Below are positions 43,170-53,884 of a stretch of 64,000 nt of DNA, in pieces. Position 1 is the stretch's first letter. Each line of letters starts with the position of its first letter. The position numbers were made by a program, and so were the translations under genes. The DNA is taken from assembly GCA_022457065.1 (NCBI GenBank), contig JAJGBQ010000002.1, forward strand, positions 4,712,001-4,776,000. Reading direction: 5' to 3'. The notes under the pieces are model-generated. The model had not been told where the DNA came from. It saw only the letters and a program-made list of their open reading frames with translations, and made no database searches. Origin of the DNA: Curvularia sp. ZM96. Its lineage: Eukaryota; Ascomycota; Dothideomycetes; Pleosporales; Pleosporaceae.

Positions 43170-44372
43170 AGCCGTAGAGGAGCAGGATGGAGCAGAGCGC
43201 GTAGCGGAGAGATGCCACGGCTAGTCTTTGGCCGGTAGTGAGGCGAAGGCGAGGCTCAGGGAGTTGGACGGTTGCGCGTAGCACGGTCAGTGGGCCATGG
43301 CACGGCGGGAGGGTACTGTCTCAGGGTCGCGGTGCGTGTGGCCGGAGCGTCGACGGCAGCCGTCAAAGAATGTGCGTGGCGGTTGGCAAGAGGAGCAGCA
43401 GCAGCGAAGACAATGCGGTGCCAAGCTGGGCAGAGGGCGAGGAGAAGAGAGAGGTGGAGGAGGTGGAGGCGGAGGGCAGGGTAGAGTAGGCAGGGAAGGG
43501 CAGGGCCGGGTAGGGTAGAGCAGCTGCTTAGTATGGGCGGGCTGGGACGAAGCAAGCCAGAGCCGTGCCGGATAGACGCACGGCGGCGGCGGCGAATCAA
43601 CGCTGGCGACCAGTGGGGGCTCGTTACTACCGCGCGGCGCTGCATTTCCAAGCATTCTGCCCGTCGTCGCCCATCTGCCATTTATCAGCAGCAACACACA
43701 AGACGGCCGTACGTCATCGCATCAGCACCTGCATCCGCATCGCCAGCTCAGCCTCCCGTCTGCTGGCTCTCCTGGCTCTCCTCAGCACGCCCTGTGGCGT
43801 GGCGCGTCGTCCTGATGAACGCATGCTTCCACTGCTTCCCTCACTGGCCGTGGCGTTTATCGCTGATCCGGTCTAGACTCGTCTTCTTTGGGCCATAGTG
43901 CCTCCTCCGGGCCCGGTCGACCATGCTCAATCACATCTCATCTCATCACATTCCATACCATCTTCCCAGCGGACTTGACATGAACACAGCCGCCTCTCGT
44001 CACCCCGTGTGTCTGGTGTCAAATCATCTTGTATTACTATTACCATTTTTCTGCTGCCCAAGACGGCTGACTATACCGCCTACTTGACCATGCAATCTCT
44101 ACACCGTATACAAGCCATACTTAGCAAAATCAATATAGACAGAAACACATGCAACTATTAGCCCCCTTTCCGCTCGCCGTCTGTCGCCCCTATTACCATG
44201 CCCACTGTTAGATGTCGCAAGAGAAGAAAAGAAAAAGAAAAAAAAACAGGCCAAACAAAACTGCCAAGCACATGGCATGACCTGACAGCTGGGTAACCCT
44301 TCACACCGTTTCATGGTCGTAACCGTGCTCCGTATAAGCATGCTCCAACTCGACCACAAAATCCGTGGGCAT
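43170..44372. other. Kinase upstream region and 3' flank of the 987-aa gene
   Basis: About 1.2 kb. 43400-43560 is strongly G-rich on the plus strand (a pyrimidine-rich kinase leader on its own strand). Frames here are low-complexity shadows. A purine-rich A/G tract at 44220-44250 probably marks a 3' UTR. Confidence 0.45.
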
Positions 44373-47300
44373 TCAAGTACGCGAGTTCCTACGGTACGCC
44401 TCAATTTCTTCCATCTCGGTCCGCTTGAGCTGCTGGAATCGCTGTCGCCATTTCTCGGAACGCTTGGTCCTCTCATCAGGCGACATGGTTCGACCCTCAT
44501 CCTTCTTGCCCCGTCGGAACTTGTTGGTCACTTGCTCGAGCTTGGCCTTGGCAGGTGAATACTCTCCAGCCTTCTTGGGTGAACCCGGTGTGTTTGTGCG
44601 CGACGATGCCACCGTCTCGCGCTCCATGTCGACTGTCTTGGCTGGCGAACCTGTTGCCTTCTGCTTGCCTTTGTTGCTCGACTTGAAGCACGACGCATCG
44701 CTCTCTTCGTATTCCACTACAGCCCTTGCCTCAGGAGACCGCTTCTCTGCCGATACACTCGTGCGACTCTCGTCAACATGCGTATGCGTCATCATCTCGG
44801 CCAGGTCGTCCATGGCGCCGTCCAGCCCTGTCAATCCGAGGTCAGCAAAAGCCCGGCTAGGAGGCCTAGCATAGCCACCAAGCTCATGAGAGCCTCGCTC
44901 CTTGGCTGTGCTGTACAGGCGTTGCATGGTCAACGATGTGCCCTGGCTGCGATTCTGTATCTGAGTGCCCAGAAATGATTGAGGAATCTCTCCGTTCGAG
45001 TGCAAGTTACCATGGAATGCAGTACCTTGTTTGTGCATCATCCCCTTGCTCGCATCCCTCTGGCTGTTTGAACCCACAGCTTGTCCAGGGCCAGACGCCA
45101 TTCGTGATAGGAACAGACTAGGAGGCTTGAAGTGCTGTGCCCTCGAGGCGACTCGGTGCTGTGACTCCTGGGCCACCTCATGGCCCATCGTGTACGAACC
45201 AGGCGTACCCCTAAAGTGGCCCTGTGGGTTGTGTCCGATATTGTGGCGACCGTCATCGCTCGGGCTGGTCTTGGTCAATCGAATATTCTCCTGGTCACCG
45301 TTCAAGCTGTTGCGGTTGATGTTTGTGCCAAACATAGGGTCATGAGGAAGGGATTCGGCGACGAGTCCCCTGAGCGAAGGAGTTTTGGAACTGGCACTGC
45401 GTTGATACTCGGCCTGGCGTTTCTTCGACTCATCCGTAAGGAAATGTAAGAGGCCCTGGATGTAGCCTTGCAGGACCTCCGGAGCATCGGGAATACCAAC
45501 GTGATCGTAGCCAGCTTGGTAGCCTTCTTGGTACGTCGATGGGACGTGTGCTACTGGCTTTTCAGAAAGCAGCCAACTCTGATTCGCGCTACTCTGTTGG
45601 CCTGAGTTTGTCTTTGCAGCTACATTGCTGCTCCGAGAGGACGCCGTCAAAGACGCTGTCAAGGTCGCGCCCATAGCTGAGTTCTGTCCTGACGTGGTTG
45701 ATAAAGATTGGTTTGCAGTACTCGGGCGCAGGGATTGCTGTGAAGGCTGCTTGCCAAAGGCCTCTGGCCACGACGTAAGCTTGGGCGTCGGATCATGTTT
45801 GCTCGAGTGACCTGATTGTCCTTCGTTCCATGGGCTGGCAGGCCAGTTCTTCTCGGGCGTAGTTGGAGCAGCGGTAGGCGCGGTAGACTCTTTGGTGTCC
45901 TTGCTCTGTGGTGCTACTCGCGTAGACGAATGCTCATGTGTATTTGTGGGGAAGAAATCCGTCGTGTCAACGCTGGATAGGCTGTGCTTTCGGCTCGATG
46001 TTCCGTACTCGTGCTTGACAGGCACCGAAGCCTCCTGGACATGCCAAGGGGACGACTTGTCTGGCGAAGGAGTAGGCGGCACAGGATCCTGCACTGCATT
46101 GGATTTGGCAGCTGGCTCATATGTAGGGCTCTTCGGATTCAGGGCCGACGGCTTCTTGCCATCCTCAGGAGGCGGGGGCTTGATCTCGATGGCGCAGGAG
46201 CGGCGGTTGGCTGATCCTGGAGGAGAGTGCGCTACCTGAGGAGTGATCGTGCTTGGGATAAACGCTGCTGGCTCCACTGTAGGAAAGCTAGGGAAAGAAC
46301 CATAAGGCTGCGGCTGGGGTTGATACATCGGCATCGGCGCAAATTGATTGGCAGCGGGGAATGGATACATTGCGGGAACAAACGGCGGCTGACTCTGAAC
46401 CCCAAAGGAGGGTATCGGCGTTGCAGATGCACTAACCGCGGTGGGTAGAGGAGAAGGCTGCGTTGCTGTGACACCCATCTCCAATGCCGATATCTGCTTC
46501 CTGAGAGCATCGAGCTCGATAATCAGACAGCGCTTCTTCTCGATCATTGCCGCTCGCCACGCTTCAGTCTGGTGGTTGGCTTGCAGAACTTCAGTCTGTT
46601 CGACTGTTCGGAGTTCTTGCTTCTTCATGGCCTGTTGCGTCTTGAGCGCTGCAAGGTCCAAGCCAGCAAACGGAGTATGGGTAGCGGAACGTGATGAATC
46701 ACCGTAGCTGCCTGGCATAGCACCATGTAGACCTGGGGTAGGCGGCTCAGGGCCTCGCTTCATGGCTGGATCCATGGCGCCAACGCCATTAGCAGGCAGC
46801 GCGGAGCTGGTGGTGTTGACTGCTGGGAGGGCAAACATGCGATCGCCGACGAAAACAATGGGCTGACCGCCGACAACCTCGATCCTAGCAGTATTGCTGG
46901 TGTTCGAATGATTCTGCATTGCCATGACGTTGCCGGGAGCAACTCGCAATGGTTGCTGTTGCCTGTAAACAGTGTCGCCGTATCGAGGAGTTCCGAGCGG
47001 CGGGAGGTCGCTGGGAACAATCCGGCCACCTGCGGTTACTCGTAGACCCGGGGGACTGCCGTGCTCCTTGAGGAGTTTCTCAGCTTTTCCTCGCTTCAGT
47101 GACGGAGAAGGCGATGGACGTTTCTGAGGCCCAACGGGAGTGGGAGCTGGGGCGGCAGGAGCTCGCAGACTTCTGTTCGATGACCGGCTGTTCAGATTTG
47201 CTGCTGCGGATGCAGATGGACGCAAGACGTGTTCTAATAAGAAGAGCCTCAGCAATTGTTTGCAGATGTGGAAAGGATAGAGAAAGAGATGATGCGTGGT

Positions 47301-47538
47301 AGTGTAAGGTATGGTGGGGCGAGGCGACAGGAATTCAGGTATTCAAGCAGCCCAAGCGGATTTGAGGGATAAAAATTGATGTGTGGGGGAAGGGTGAAAG
47401 GTGAAAGGTGAAGACGGGGCGTGTCTGTCACCAACCTCTGATCACATCCTCATCGGGAAACTTCTCGATTGACACGGCTGATTCTGAGACCGAGTCCCGC
47501 AGCGCAAGCAGCTCATCCACCTTGTATGCGAGCGACAT
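44373..47538 (-). CDS. Large disordered protein with N-terminal eIF4E-binding motif (candidate 4E-BP/4E-T-like)
   Basis: 987 aa from exons 47436-47538 and 44373-47233. The long frame has no ATG at its 5' end; a short upstream exon (MSLAYKVDELLALRDSVSES) supplies it, with GT at 47435 and ATTAG before 47233 joining in phase as V-I-R-E-H-V-L-R-P. Residues 5-11, Y-K-V-D-E-L-L, match the canonical eIF4E-binding pattern YxxxxL-phi. Further on are a Pro-rich segment with A-G-G-R-I-V-P-S-D-L-P-P-L-G-T-P (~100-117), a coiled-coil-like stretch (~225-285), long Ser/Thr/Pro/Gln-rich disorder, a conserved patch Y-D-H-V-G-I-P-D-A-P-E-V-L-Q-G-Y (~610-625) and a basic helical C-terminus ending Y-R-R-N-S-R-T. 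I know of no named orthologue. The 202-bp intron is longer than its neighbours, so the join deserves RNA support. Confidence 0.75.
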
Positions 47539-48371
47539 TGCGAGTCACCCGTCACCGTAAACGGATATCGTGAGTGACAAGCCGCAACCTAGGTGCGTTT
47601 GTCTGTATCGTTCGGCCAATAGGACGGCGAGTCAAAAAGACGAAGAAGGCTGAGATGGTTTGATGCAAATATCCTTTCGTTGTTAATCTTGGTTCGCGAG
47701 CATGTGTGCTTGAGTGTGCTGTTGGAAGTGTATGTCCGGGTGGTGGGAGGAACACTGACGTACCTCAAAGCTGATCGATGTGGAACCAACGTGAATAAGG
47801 AGCGAAGCTACGGCTAACCAAAAGCCAGAGTGCAGCAATGTGAAAGAAGAGAGGACGAACAAAAAGAGAAGACCAAAACGAGCGTTTGTGAGTGTTTGTG
47901 TTGTATAGAAGAAGTGAACAGGACGAACGGATGGTTGTTATAGTTTGAGATCTGCGGTGACTACCCCTGCCAGGTTCTGTGAATGAGGAAAGAGACGGCG
48001 CGGCAGTGAACAAGAGGACTCTGCAAACGACGGTGAAGATCGTGGGGAAGTGGAGGTGACATGGGCGTAGCCACCTCGCACGGCAAGTACGGTAAGTGCA
48101 ATTGATGTATAGCCCACGTGAGAGCAAAAACACAGAAGTTGTAATTGAGACCCATTGGCCATGCGAGGGAACCAGTAATCTGTTTCAGAAGCACCTGACC
48201 GAGCTTCCACATGGTTAAACCTATGATTCTCACCAGCTAGGCGCAGTCCAGCCATCTGCAACACCTAAACGCCTTCACCCTGCTGTGTGGTCCACATACA
48301 CCGCCTATTGATACCCTTACAGATTTCTCCATTTGTTCTGAAAACAACATCTCAAGGTAAAGGACAGTAGC
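47539..48371. other. Upstream region of the 987-aa gene and 3' flank of MRE11
   Basis: About 830 bp. No supported gene; short frames on the minus strand lack domains. Confidence 0.45.
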
Positions 48372-50716
48372 CTATCTCCTGCGGGTAGGACGAGCACTTG
48401 GAGGAGGGGCTGACTCAAAAGCGTCGTCAGACTCGATTTCATCATCGCTCTGTAGGTGTTAGTTAGCATTTGTGTATACAATATCCATCAGAAAAATGAT
48501 TCCTACCGGTTCTCGAGCAGCCTGCTTTCCACGCGATGCAAGAGGTCGCGTCGGCTGGCTCCGCTGTGTTGGCGTCTGGGAAAAGTTCAACTTTGTTTGC
48601 GTAGCTGGTGCCTTCGCTCGCGTGGCAGGTGTCTTCTTCGCTGGTGACTTAGCCCGTGCTGGCATTTTTGTGGTTCTGGCGGCTGGCTTTCTTGCTGGAG
48701 CTTTCTTTTGTGATGCTACAAAAAGGTCCTCTGCGCTATCTTCGTCGTCATCATCGTCAAGCATTATAACGTCATTGTCGTCGTCTTCCTCTTCCTCCTC
48801 TTCTTCTATCACCTTCTTCTTGCCTCGAGTGCTTTTGGCTGCGGGTGCTGCCTTCTTTGTGGCCGCAGCTGTTTGACGGGTTGTGCCGGTCGCTTTTCCG
48901 CGGCCCCGTGGGGCGGCCTTCTTTGTCGGTATTGAAGCTAGGCTCTCGTCATCCTCCTTCTCCTCCTCGTTGTCGGAGCGAATGAGAGCACCAGGTTGGT
49001 CGGCCCAGTGACCCTCAAATTCACTGTCCCAGCTGTCTGGCTTTGGCTTGGTCTTGGACTTGCGAGTTCTCTTCAGCTGTCCTGAAGCAAACAAATCTTC
49101 TAATTGTTCGCGGAACTCTGCCATCTCCTTGCCGATCTCCCCTTCATCGACGTCGTTGGCATCCATTAGATGCTTCAGCTGATTTGTGAGACTCTCTTTG
49201 ACAAAAGTCTCCATAGCGTGTTTATCGTCTTTATCAACGAACTGTGACACAGCATCTCCAAACGAGTTTTGTGGTAGTATCGTCAACGTCTGCGCCGTCA
49301 AAAACTCTTTGACCAGCTTATCAACCTTTATCGAGTCGATCGACAGGTCCGCCAGTACTTGATCGTCTGGTTCGTCAGCGTTGCTTTTCAGGGCTTTGGT
49401 TGGCTGTTTCTTCTTTCGATGAAACTGCACTACATCATTGATATTCGCTACCTTGTCCATGAAGCGATTCGAGATGCGTTGTGGATTTTCGCAGTGGAAC
49501 TCCCCCGGTGAAGGGGCAGTGTACTCAACACGTAGTCGAACAAGTGGCAGAGGAACCTGGAGATCGTCGCCTTCTTCACGGTCCGTCTGGAGCTCCAACC
49601 ATTCCTGTTTTGCCTCTTCAATGAGACCATCGATGACTTTGTTTAGATACTGCGTAATCTTTGCACGGTTATCGCTCACACGCCACAGTTCCTTTTGCTT
49701 GATCTCCCTTTCTTCTGCTAGAACAATCTCTTTCATGATGAAAGGTCGCACTGTTTTGAGTCGGATGTTCTCGGTCGTAAACTCCTTGCCAGTGATGCTC
49801 AGAATGCATACATGTTTGGGCACGGCTTCGCCTGGCATCAGAGATGTGGCGACTGACGAGCCTGGTTGCATAACGTGGAAGCCCATTTCAGGGTTGTACC
49901 GTGGATCTATCAAGCACTCATGCTCATGACCCCATACGATGAGATCCATGAAATCAGGTAGGAAGTTCTCAGGCAGATAGCTTGTTGGTGTATGCGCATG
50001 GTGGTTCTGATGGACGCTCATGAGGTTGAACCATTCATCCTTCTGTGTACCAGGCTGGAAGAACTTGACATTGCCGTCTCGCCAGGTGTGAAACAAACGC
50101 TCATCTCGAACATTACTTAGTCCGTACAGCGCCAGCTTGGTACCGCCTTTTTGGAGCAACACTGGCTTAACTGCTATCTTGTCCACTTCTGGCGTGCGCC
50201 CAAAGTAGTTAACAAACCCAGACGCCTGTAGTAGATCGAGCGGAGAGAAGGAACCTTCACCGGATGGATCGTCATGGTTGCCATGTATAGCAAAAACCGG
50301 TATCGAAATGTTGATATCCTCGTCTTCGTAGTTGACATGGTCAAACATGCCACCAAAGTTCTCACTCGCATCGCTCAGCATCTCTAGTTCGCATGGTTTT
50401 TCTCCAAGGCAGTTCATCCGTAACGAACGCATAACCTGGAACATAGATTTTCTCGACGGCTTGTTCTCGTGGAAAAGGTCTCCAGCGTGCAGCACCATGT
50501 CTACATCGTGCTCTTTGGCCAGGCACATGACCTCGTGGAAAGTCTTCCAACTATCGTCTTTTCGTACCGCATCGCGCTCGTTATATCCGACGTGACTGTC
50601 TGTAGCGACGAGTATGCGAATAGTATCTGCGCCTGTGAATCATATTAGCACACAGATATCATCCCATGTTGGTACTCTCGCCTACCTCGCTGAGGGCCGC
50701 GCGCTCGTGGTGGCAT
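48372..50716 (-). CDS. MRE11: MRE11 double-strand break repair nuclease
   Basis: Nuclease of the Mre11-Rad50-Xrs2/Nbs1 complex, acting in DNA-end resection, telomere maintenance and meiosis. Exons 50686-50716 (31 nt), 48507-50632 and 48372-48449 join in phase to 744 aa. All calcineurin-like metal motifs are intact: A-T-D-S-H-V-G, H-A-G-D-L-F-H, H-G-N-H-D-D-P, V-H-Q-N-H-H and W-G-H-E-H-E. The capping domain follows (F-I-M-K-E-I-V-L-A). The C-terminal third has alternating basic and acidic tracts: R-K-S-K-T-K-P-K-P, R-G-R-G-K-A (a GAR-like patch), E-E-E-E-E-E-D-D-D and D-D-D-D-D-E-D. The terminal exon encodes S-D-D-E-I-E-S-D-D ending P-T-R-R-R. It is head-to-head with the uS19m gene. Confidence 0.95.
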
Positions 50717-50985
50717 ATTGGCAGTCGATGTCACTAGAAAGCCAGATTATTGGGCCTTCGCTGTTTATGAAGCACGTCACAGACCTCAGGTAAGATCTGC
50801 AGGATTGTCACGCAGTAAATGCACTCTGCGAGAACAACGGCGTGTAGCAATCGCCCACGCTCCGCGACGCGCTCAGCCAAGCCGTTAGCTCCAGAATCTC
50901 CCCCGCGCTCTCACGTGGGCTTCAAGAGCGCATCGGAAGCAATTGAAAACATTCGCCGACCACATCTTTCACGCTCAACGCTGCC
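50717..50985. promoter_or_regulatory. Bidirectional promoter, MRE11 / mitoribosomal uS19m
   Basis: 269 bp between divergent start codons, CpG-rich toward the uS19m side (50850-50985). No TATA box was recognised. Confidence 0.5.
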
Positions 50986-51445
50986 ATGTTTCCCACGCGC
51001 GCGCTATGCGCCCGATCGGTCTGGAAAGGTACGTACATGCCTCGAATTTTCTGGCTAGATAGGAGAGAAAACTGACTATTCACCAGGACCCAACATTGTC
51101 CCGTACGCCTCTACCTGAAGCCCCCCAAGAACCTCTCTAACTGTGTTCAAAAGCCTCCCCATAGTACAGAAGAAGGCGGGTGAGCGAGTCCCACCGATCA
51201 AGACACAAGCCCGCTCTGCGACGATACTGCCAAATTTTGTCGGCCTCAAGTTCCAAATACACAATGGCAAGAGTTACCTGGACATCACCATTACGGAGGA
51301 CATGGTAGGACACAAGCTAGGAGAATTTGCGCCGTACGTCTCTCCAAATGAGCCAGCGTTGGCAAATATGAGAGGAAGCTTTGACTGATGATTTGATTCT
51401 AGGACACGGAAGCAGTTCGTGTACAAGCAAACCAAGAACAAATGA
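50986..51445 (+). CDS. RSM19: Mitochondrial small-subunit ribosomal protein uS19m
   Basis: A 93-aa protein from four exons: 50986-51028, 51087-51102 (only 16 nt), 51154-51333 and 51403-51445. They splice in phase to R-S-V-W-K-G-P-N-I-V-P-L-P-I-V, A-R-S-A-T-I-L-P-N-F-V-G-L-K-F, I-T-E-D-M-V-G-H-K-L-G-E-F-A-P and T-R-K-Q-F-V-Y-K-Q-T-K-N-K, the complete S19 fold. Choosing the acceptor at TTCAAAAG (ending 51153) restores the expected V-P-L-P-I and avoids the stop that read-through would meet. The 16-nt microexon is easy for automatic annotation to miss. Confidence 0.92.
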
Positions 51446-51712
51446 AGAACAAGTCACGCGGACATCATATGGGAGTTTGGGTATCATTTTGATTTGTCTA
51501 AAACGATTCTGTACTGCTACTGTACAATTGCAATCAGCCCTTTGGTGGGCGAAATACTCCGATCAAAACCCCTTACGCCAGCGATGCCAATTCAACGCCT
51601 ATGATGCCTCTTGTGATAACAAGGTACCTTTGTCCGTCATTACTTACCTTTCGCATGTGCCAATGGAAAGCGGATGCCAAGTGGGCCGCCTAGAGACGGT
51701 ATGAATCCATGT

Positions 51713-52428
51713 CTAGCGGTAGAACTCGCCACGCTTGATGTTGACGCCGTACTCGCCGACGGCCATACCCAAATCTTCCATGGTGAGCACAGTACGTCCT
51801 TGGCTACCGCCCTGACCACCTCCACCGTAGCCTGGTCGCTGGATGCCAAGGTTGTAGTCCTTCGCCTTGCTTCCACTGTCCTTTCCGCCCGGCGCTCCGC
51901 CCGGCGCAGCAGCTGCAGGTGGTCCTCCAGCACCGCCCATGGGGTTGTTACTTGTTGTGTTTGATGAGCGGATACGGGAAAACTGATAGGCGTCGGCGGC
52001 GATGTCTGCAATGAACTTCTGTGTCGCAAGCGCCAAGAGGCGCGCAAGATGCTGCGATGTCTGCGGCGGTGGTGGCAGGCCGGCGCGCGTAAGATAGTAG
52101 TTGGTCACTGCATCGGGGATCTGGGGGTCCTGTCAGTACATGACTATGTCACTCGGGGGCTGGGTAAGCATACGATGGGCGCGTACTCGTCCATCTTCCC
52201 CAGGAACTCGCGCAATGTTGCATCTTTTTTGGCTGGTATCCGCGCTTCAAAGCTAGCGACTGGATCTGCTACGCCGTTCACCGCGGGAGGCTCTGTATCA
52301 TTTGCGCCGTCGAGATTCATGGCGTCGGCCTCGGTCGCGTCCTGCTTAATCTCCTCCTCGACGGTACGGTCAAGCTCTTCGTTGACCTCCATGTTGGTGT
52401 CAGGAGGCTGAGAGTTATTTTCGGACAT
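51713..52428 (-). CDS. TAF10: TFIID/SAGA subunit TAF10
   Basis: A histone-fold subunit shared by TFIID and SAGA. Exons 52174-52428 and 51713-52120 give 220 aa. The N-terminus is acidic (E-V-N-E-E-L-D-R-T-V-E-E-E). The histone fold starts L-R-E-F-L-G-K-M-D-E-Y-A-P-I and continues after the intron as I-P-D-A-V-T-N-Y-Y-L-T-R-A-G, then H-L-A-R-L-L-A-L-A-T-Q-K-F-I-A-D-I. A Gly/Ala-rich loop interrupts it before R-T-V-L-T-M-E-D-L-G-M-A-V. Two in-frame acceptors are possible. The one ending 52121 gives the expected Y-A-P-I-I-P-D-A; the other adds D-P-Q. Convergent with the uS19m gene. Confidence 0.93.
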
Positions 52429-53147
52429 GGCGATGGATTGATTCAACGTGTTGCGAGAGGGTGGATGGTATGACGTGAGGGGTTGAGTCGGGTTGCGGAG
52501 ACGAGGCGGGAGTGAGAGAACGGCACGCCAAGCAATCAGGGCGGTAGGCGTGGCGCAGCCAATCGGAGTGGTTGCAGCCTGTCCTCCACGACGCGTCTTC
52601 GATCCCATCAGTCTGATGACCATGGCGCTCCTTTCACCCCGTGCAAGTGAACCCAGCAGCCCTATCTTGCCAGGATGTACCGGTAGCCTAGAACCACTGC
52701 AGGTGACCTGTGGTTAGACAAACGCTTATGTTCAGCCTCAGTCTTGTACCGCCGGAATGTCTATCCTAGGCATAGCAGAGGGGTAGTGTACCCTACATAT
52801 TCCTGAATTCACAGTAGTCACCAGGTGGTTGCCTTCCAGTTTTCCAGGATAACAGATGAGCTAGAATTTCAACTTGAACAGCATTCACATATCATCACTG
52901 ACGACGGCATCGTCTTACGCTTCCTTACATTACGTTGTGCAATCTCCTCCACATCCAGCAAAACTAGAAATTGAAATGATTTACCTACAAATGCTATCAA
53001 AACAGCGAATTTTAGATGGCTGTGACGACTACCGCTGCTCTTAAAGTAGGATGGATTTATAAGCCACCATTTCCCGTTTTCACCAGTTGTGGGAGAGGCA
53101 ATCATTATGCGGATACTAGCGGACACGTGACCTCGAGCAAAAGTGAG
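52429..53147. other. Intergenic region, TAF10 upstream
   Basis: About 720 bp. No protein gene is seen. Its right end adjoins the 5S rRNA terminator. Confidence 0.45.
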
Positions 53148-53155
53148 AAAAAAAA
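53148..53155 (-). terminator. RNA polymerase III terminator (T8) of the 5S gene
   Basis: A run of eight A on the plus strand, hence T8 on the 5S strand, starting directly after the 3' end of the rRNA. This is the normal polymerase III stop signal. Confidence 0.85.
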
Positions 53156-53274
53156 CATACGACAGCGGGGATTCGCCAGTGGTCACCCACCTGACTACTA
53201 GTCCGCCGGTCTTCAGCTTAAGTACCGGAGATCGAACGGGATCCGCTGAATGTCTGAAGCCTATGGTCGTATGT
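53156..53274 (-). rRNA. Dispersed 5S ribosomal RNA gene
   Basis: A 119-nt gene read on the minus strand. It begins ACATACGACCATAGG and ends CGCTGTCGTATG, so the 5' and 3' ends pair as helix I. Diagnostic internal blocks are present: CGGATCCCGTTCGATCTCCG, GTACTTAAGC, and GGTGGGTGACCACTGGCGAA followed by TCCCCGCTG. The pyrimidine tract after the 3' end is a strong terminator. A single 5S gene between protein genes, not in an rDNA array, is typical of filamentous ascomycetes. It appears complete, with no obvious mutation in the polymerase III internal control region. Confidence 0.95.
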
Positions 53275-53623
53275 ACTAGATATTCCTCTTCTAGTTGTTC
53301 AACAAGAGCTACATTGCAGGCTGCCTTGCTTGAGGATAAAAGTAATCGTCACGTGCGTGACTTAGTCATTCTAAAATGTCTATACACAGGCCTGTACACT
53401 CGTGTATAGACGGAAAACGATAATTTTGCACCCTCTTTTTCCCTTTCTACAAGCGCTATCTACGTGCAAAAAAAAGCAGGATTGGGTTCTTGCGATATTA
53501 ACGATTTACTTCGTGCTAGTTTTAAGCTGTTTACGGGCGTGGTTGCGGAGTTGGTTGGAGGAACTTAGTAATATAAAGATTGCTATTTACATTGAACGAG
53601 ACAAAACTCGATCGCCAACCACT

Positions 53624-53884
53624 ATGCATCCAAACAGGAAGGTTAATTACTTTCAGAAGCGCATCTTACGTGCTCTTTCTTCGGAGTACAACCGAGCTGC
53701 CTTGTCAGACCAGGAGATATGCGACATCTTGGCTCGCTATCAGGGTGTGCGAGTGTTGCAAAGTCTCTGGCTGGAAAGACAACTTGAAGTGCAGGATTGT
53801 CCATCTGTGGATGATGACCTAGACGACCAGGGGCTCTACAACAAGTTTAACACTTTCATCAGTCGAGGGGCCGAGGTACTGTAG
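53624..53884 (+). CDS. Possible 86-aa orphan protein
   Basis: Starts MHPNRKVNYFQKRILRALSS and is helical-looking, with L-S-D-Q-E-I-C-D-I-L-A-R-Y-Q-G-V-R-V-L-Q-S-L-W. The frame stays open upstream to 53402 but only from a GTG, and that part encodes a hydrophobic segment. No family is recognised and no intron is needed. It may be a chance frame or part of an incompletely seen gene. Confidence 0.3.
   Translation: MHPNRKVNYFQKRILRALSSEYNRAALSDQEICDILARYQGVRVLQSLWLERQLEVQDCPSVDDDLDDQGLYNKFNTFISRGAEVL

Noticed and set aside
53402..53623. N-terminal hydrophobic extension of the orphan frame at 53624
   Set aside because: It begins only at GTG and continues intergenic-like composition; the ATG at 53624 is the first credible start.
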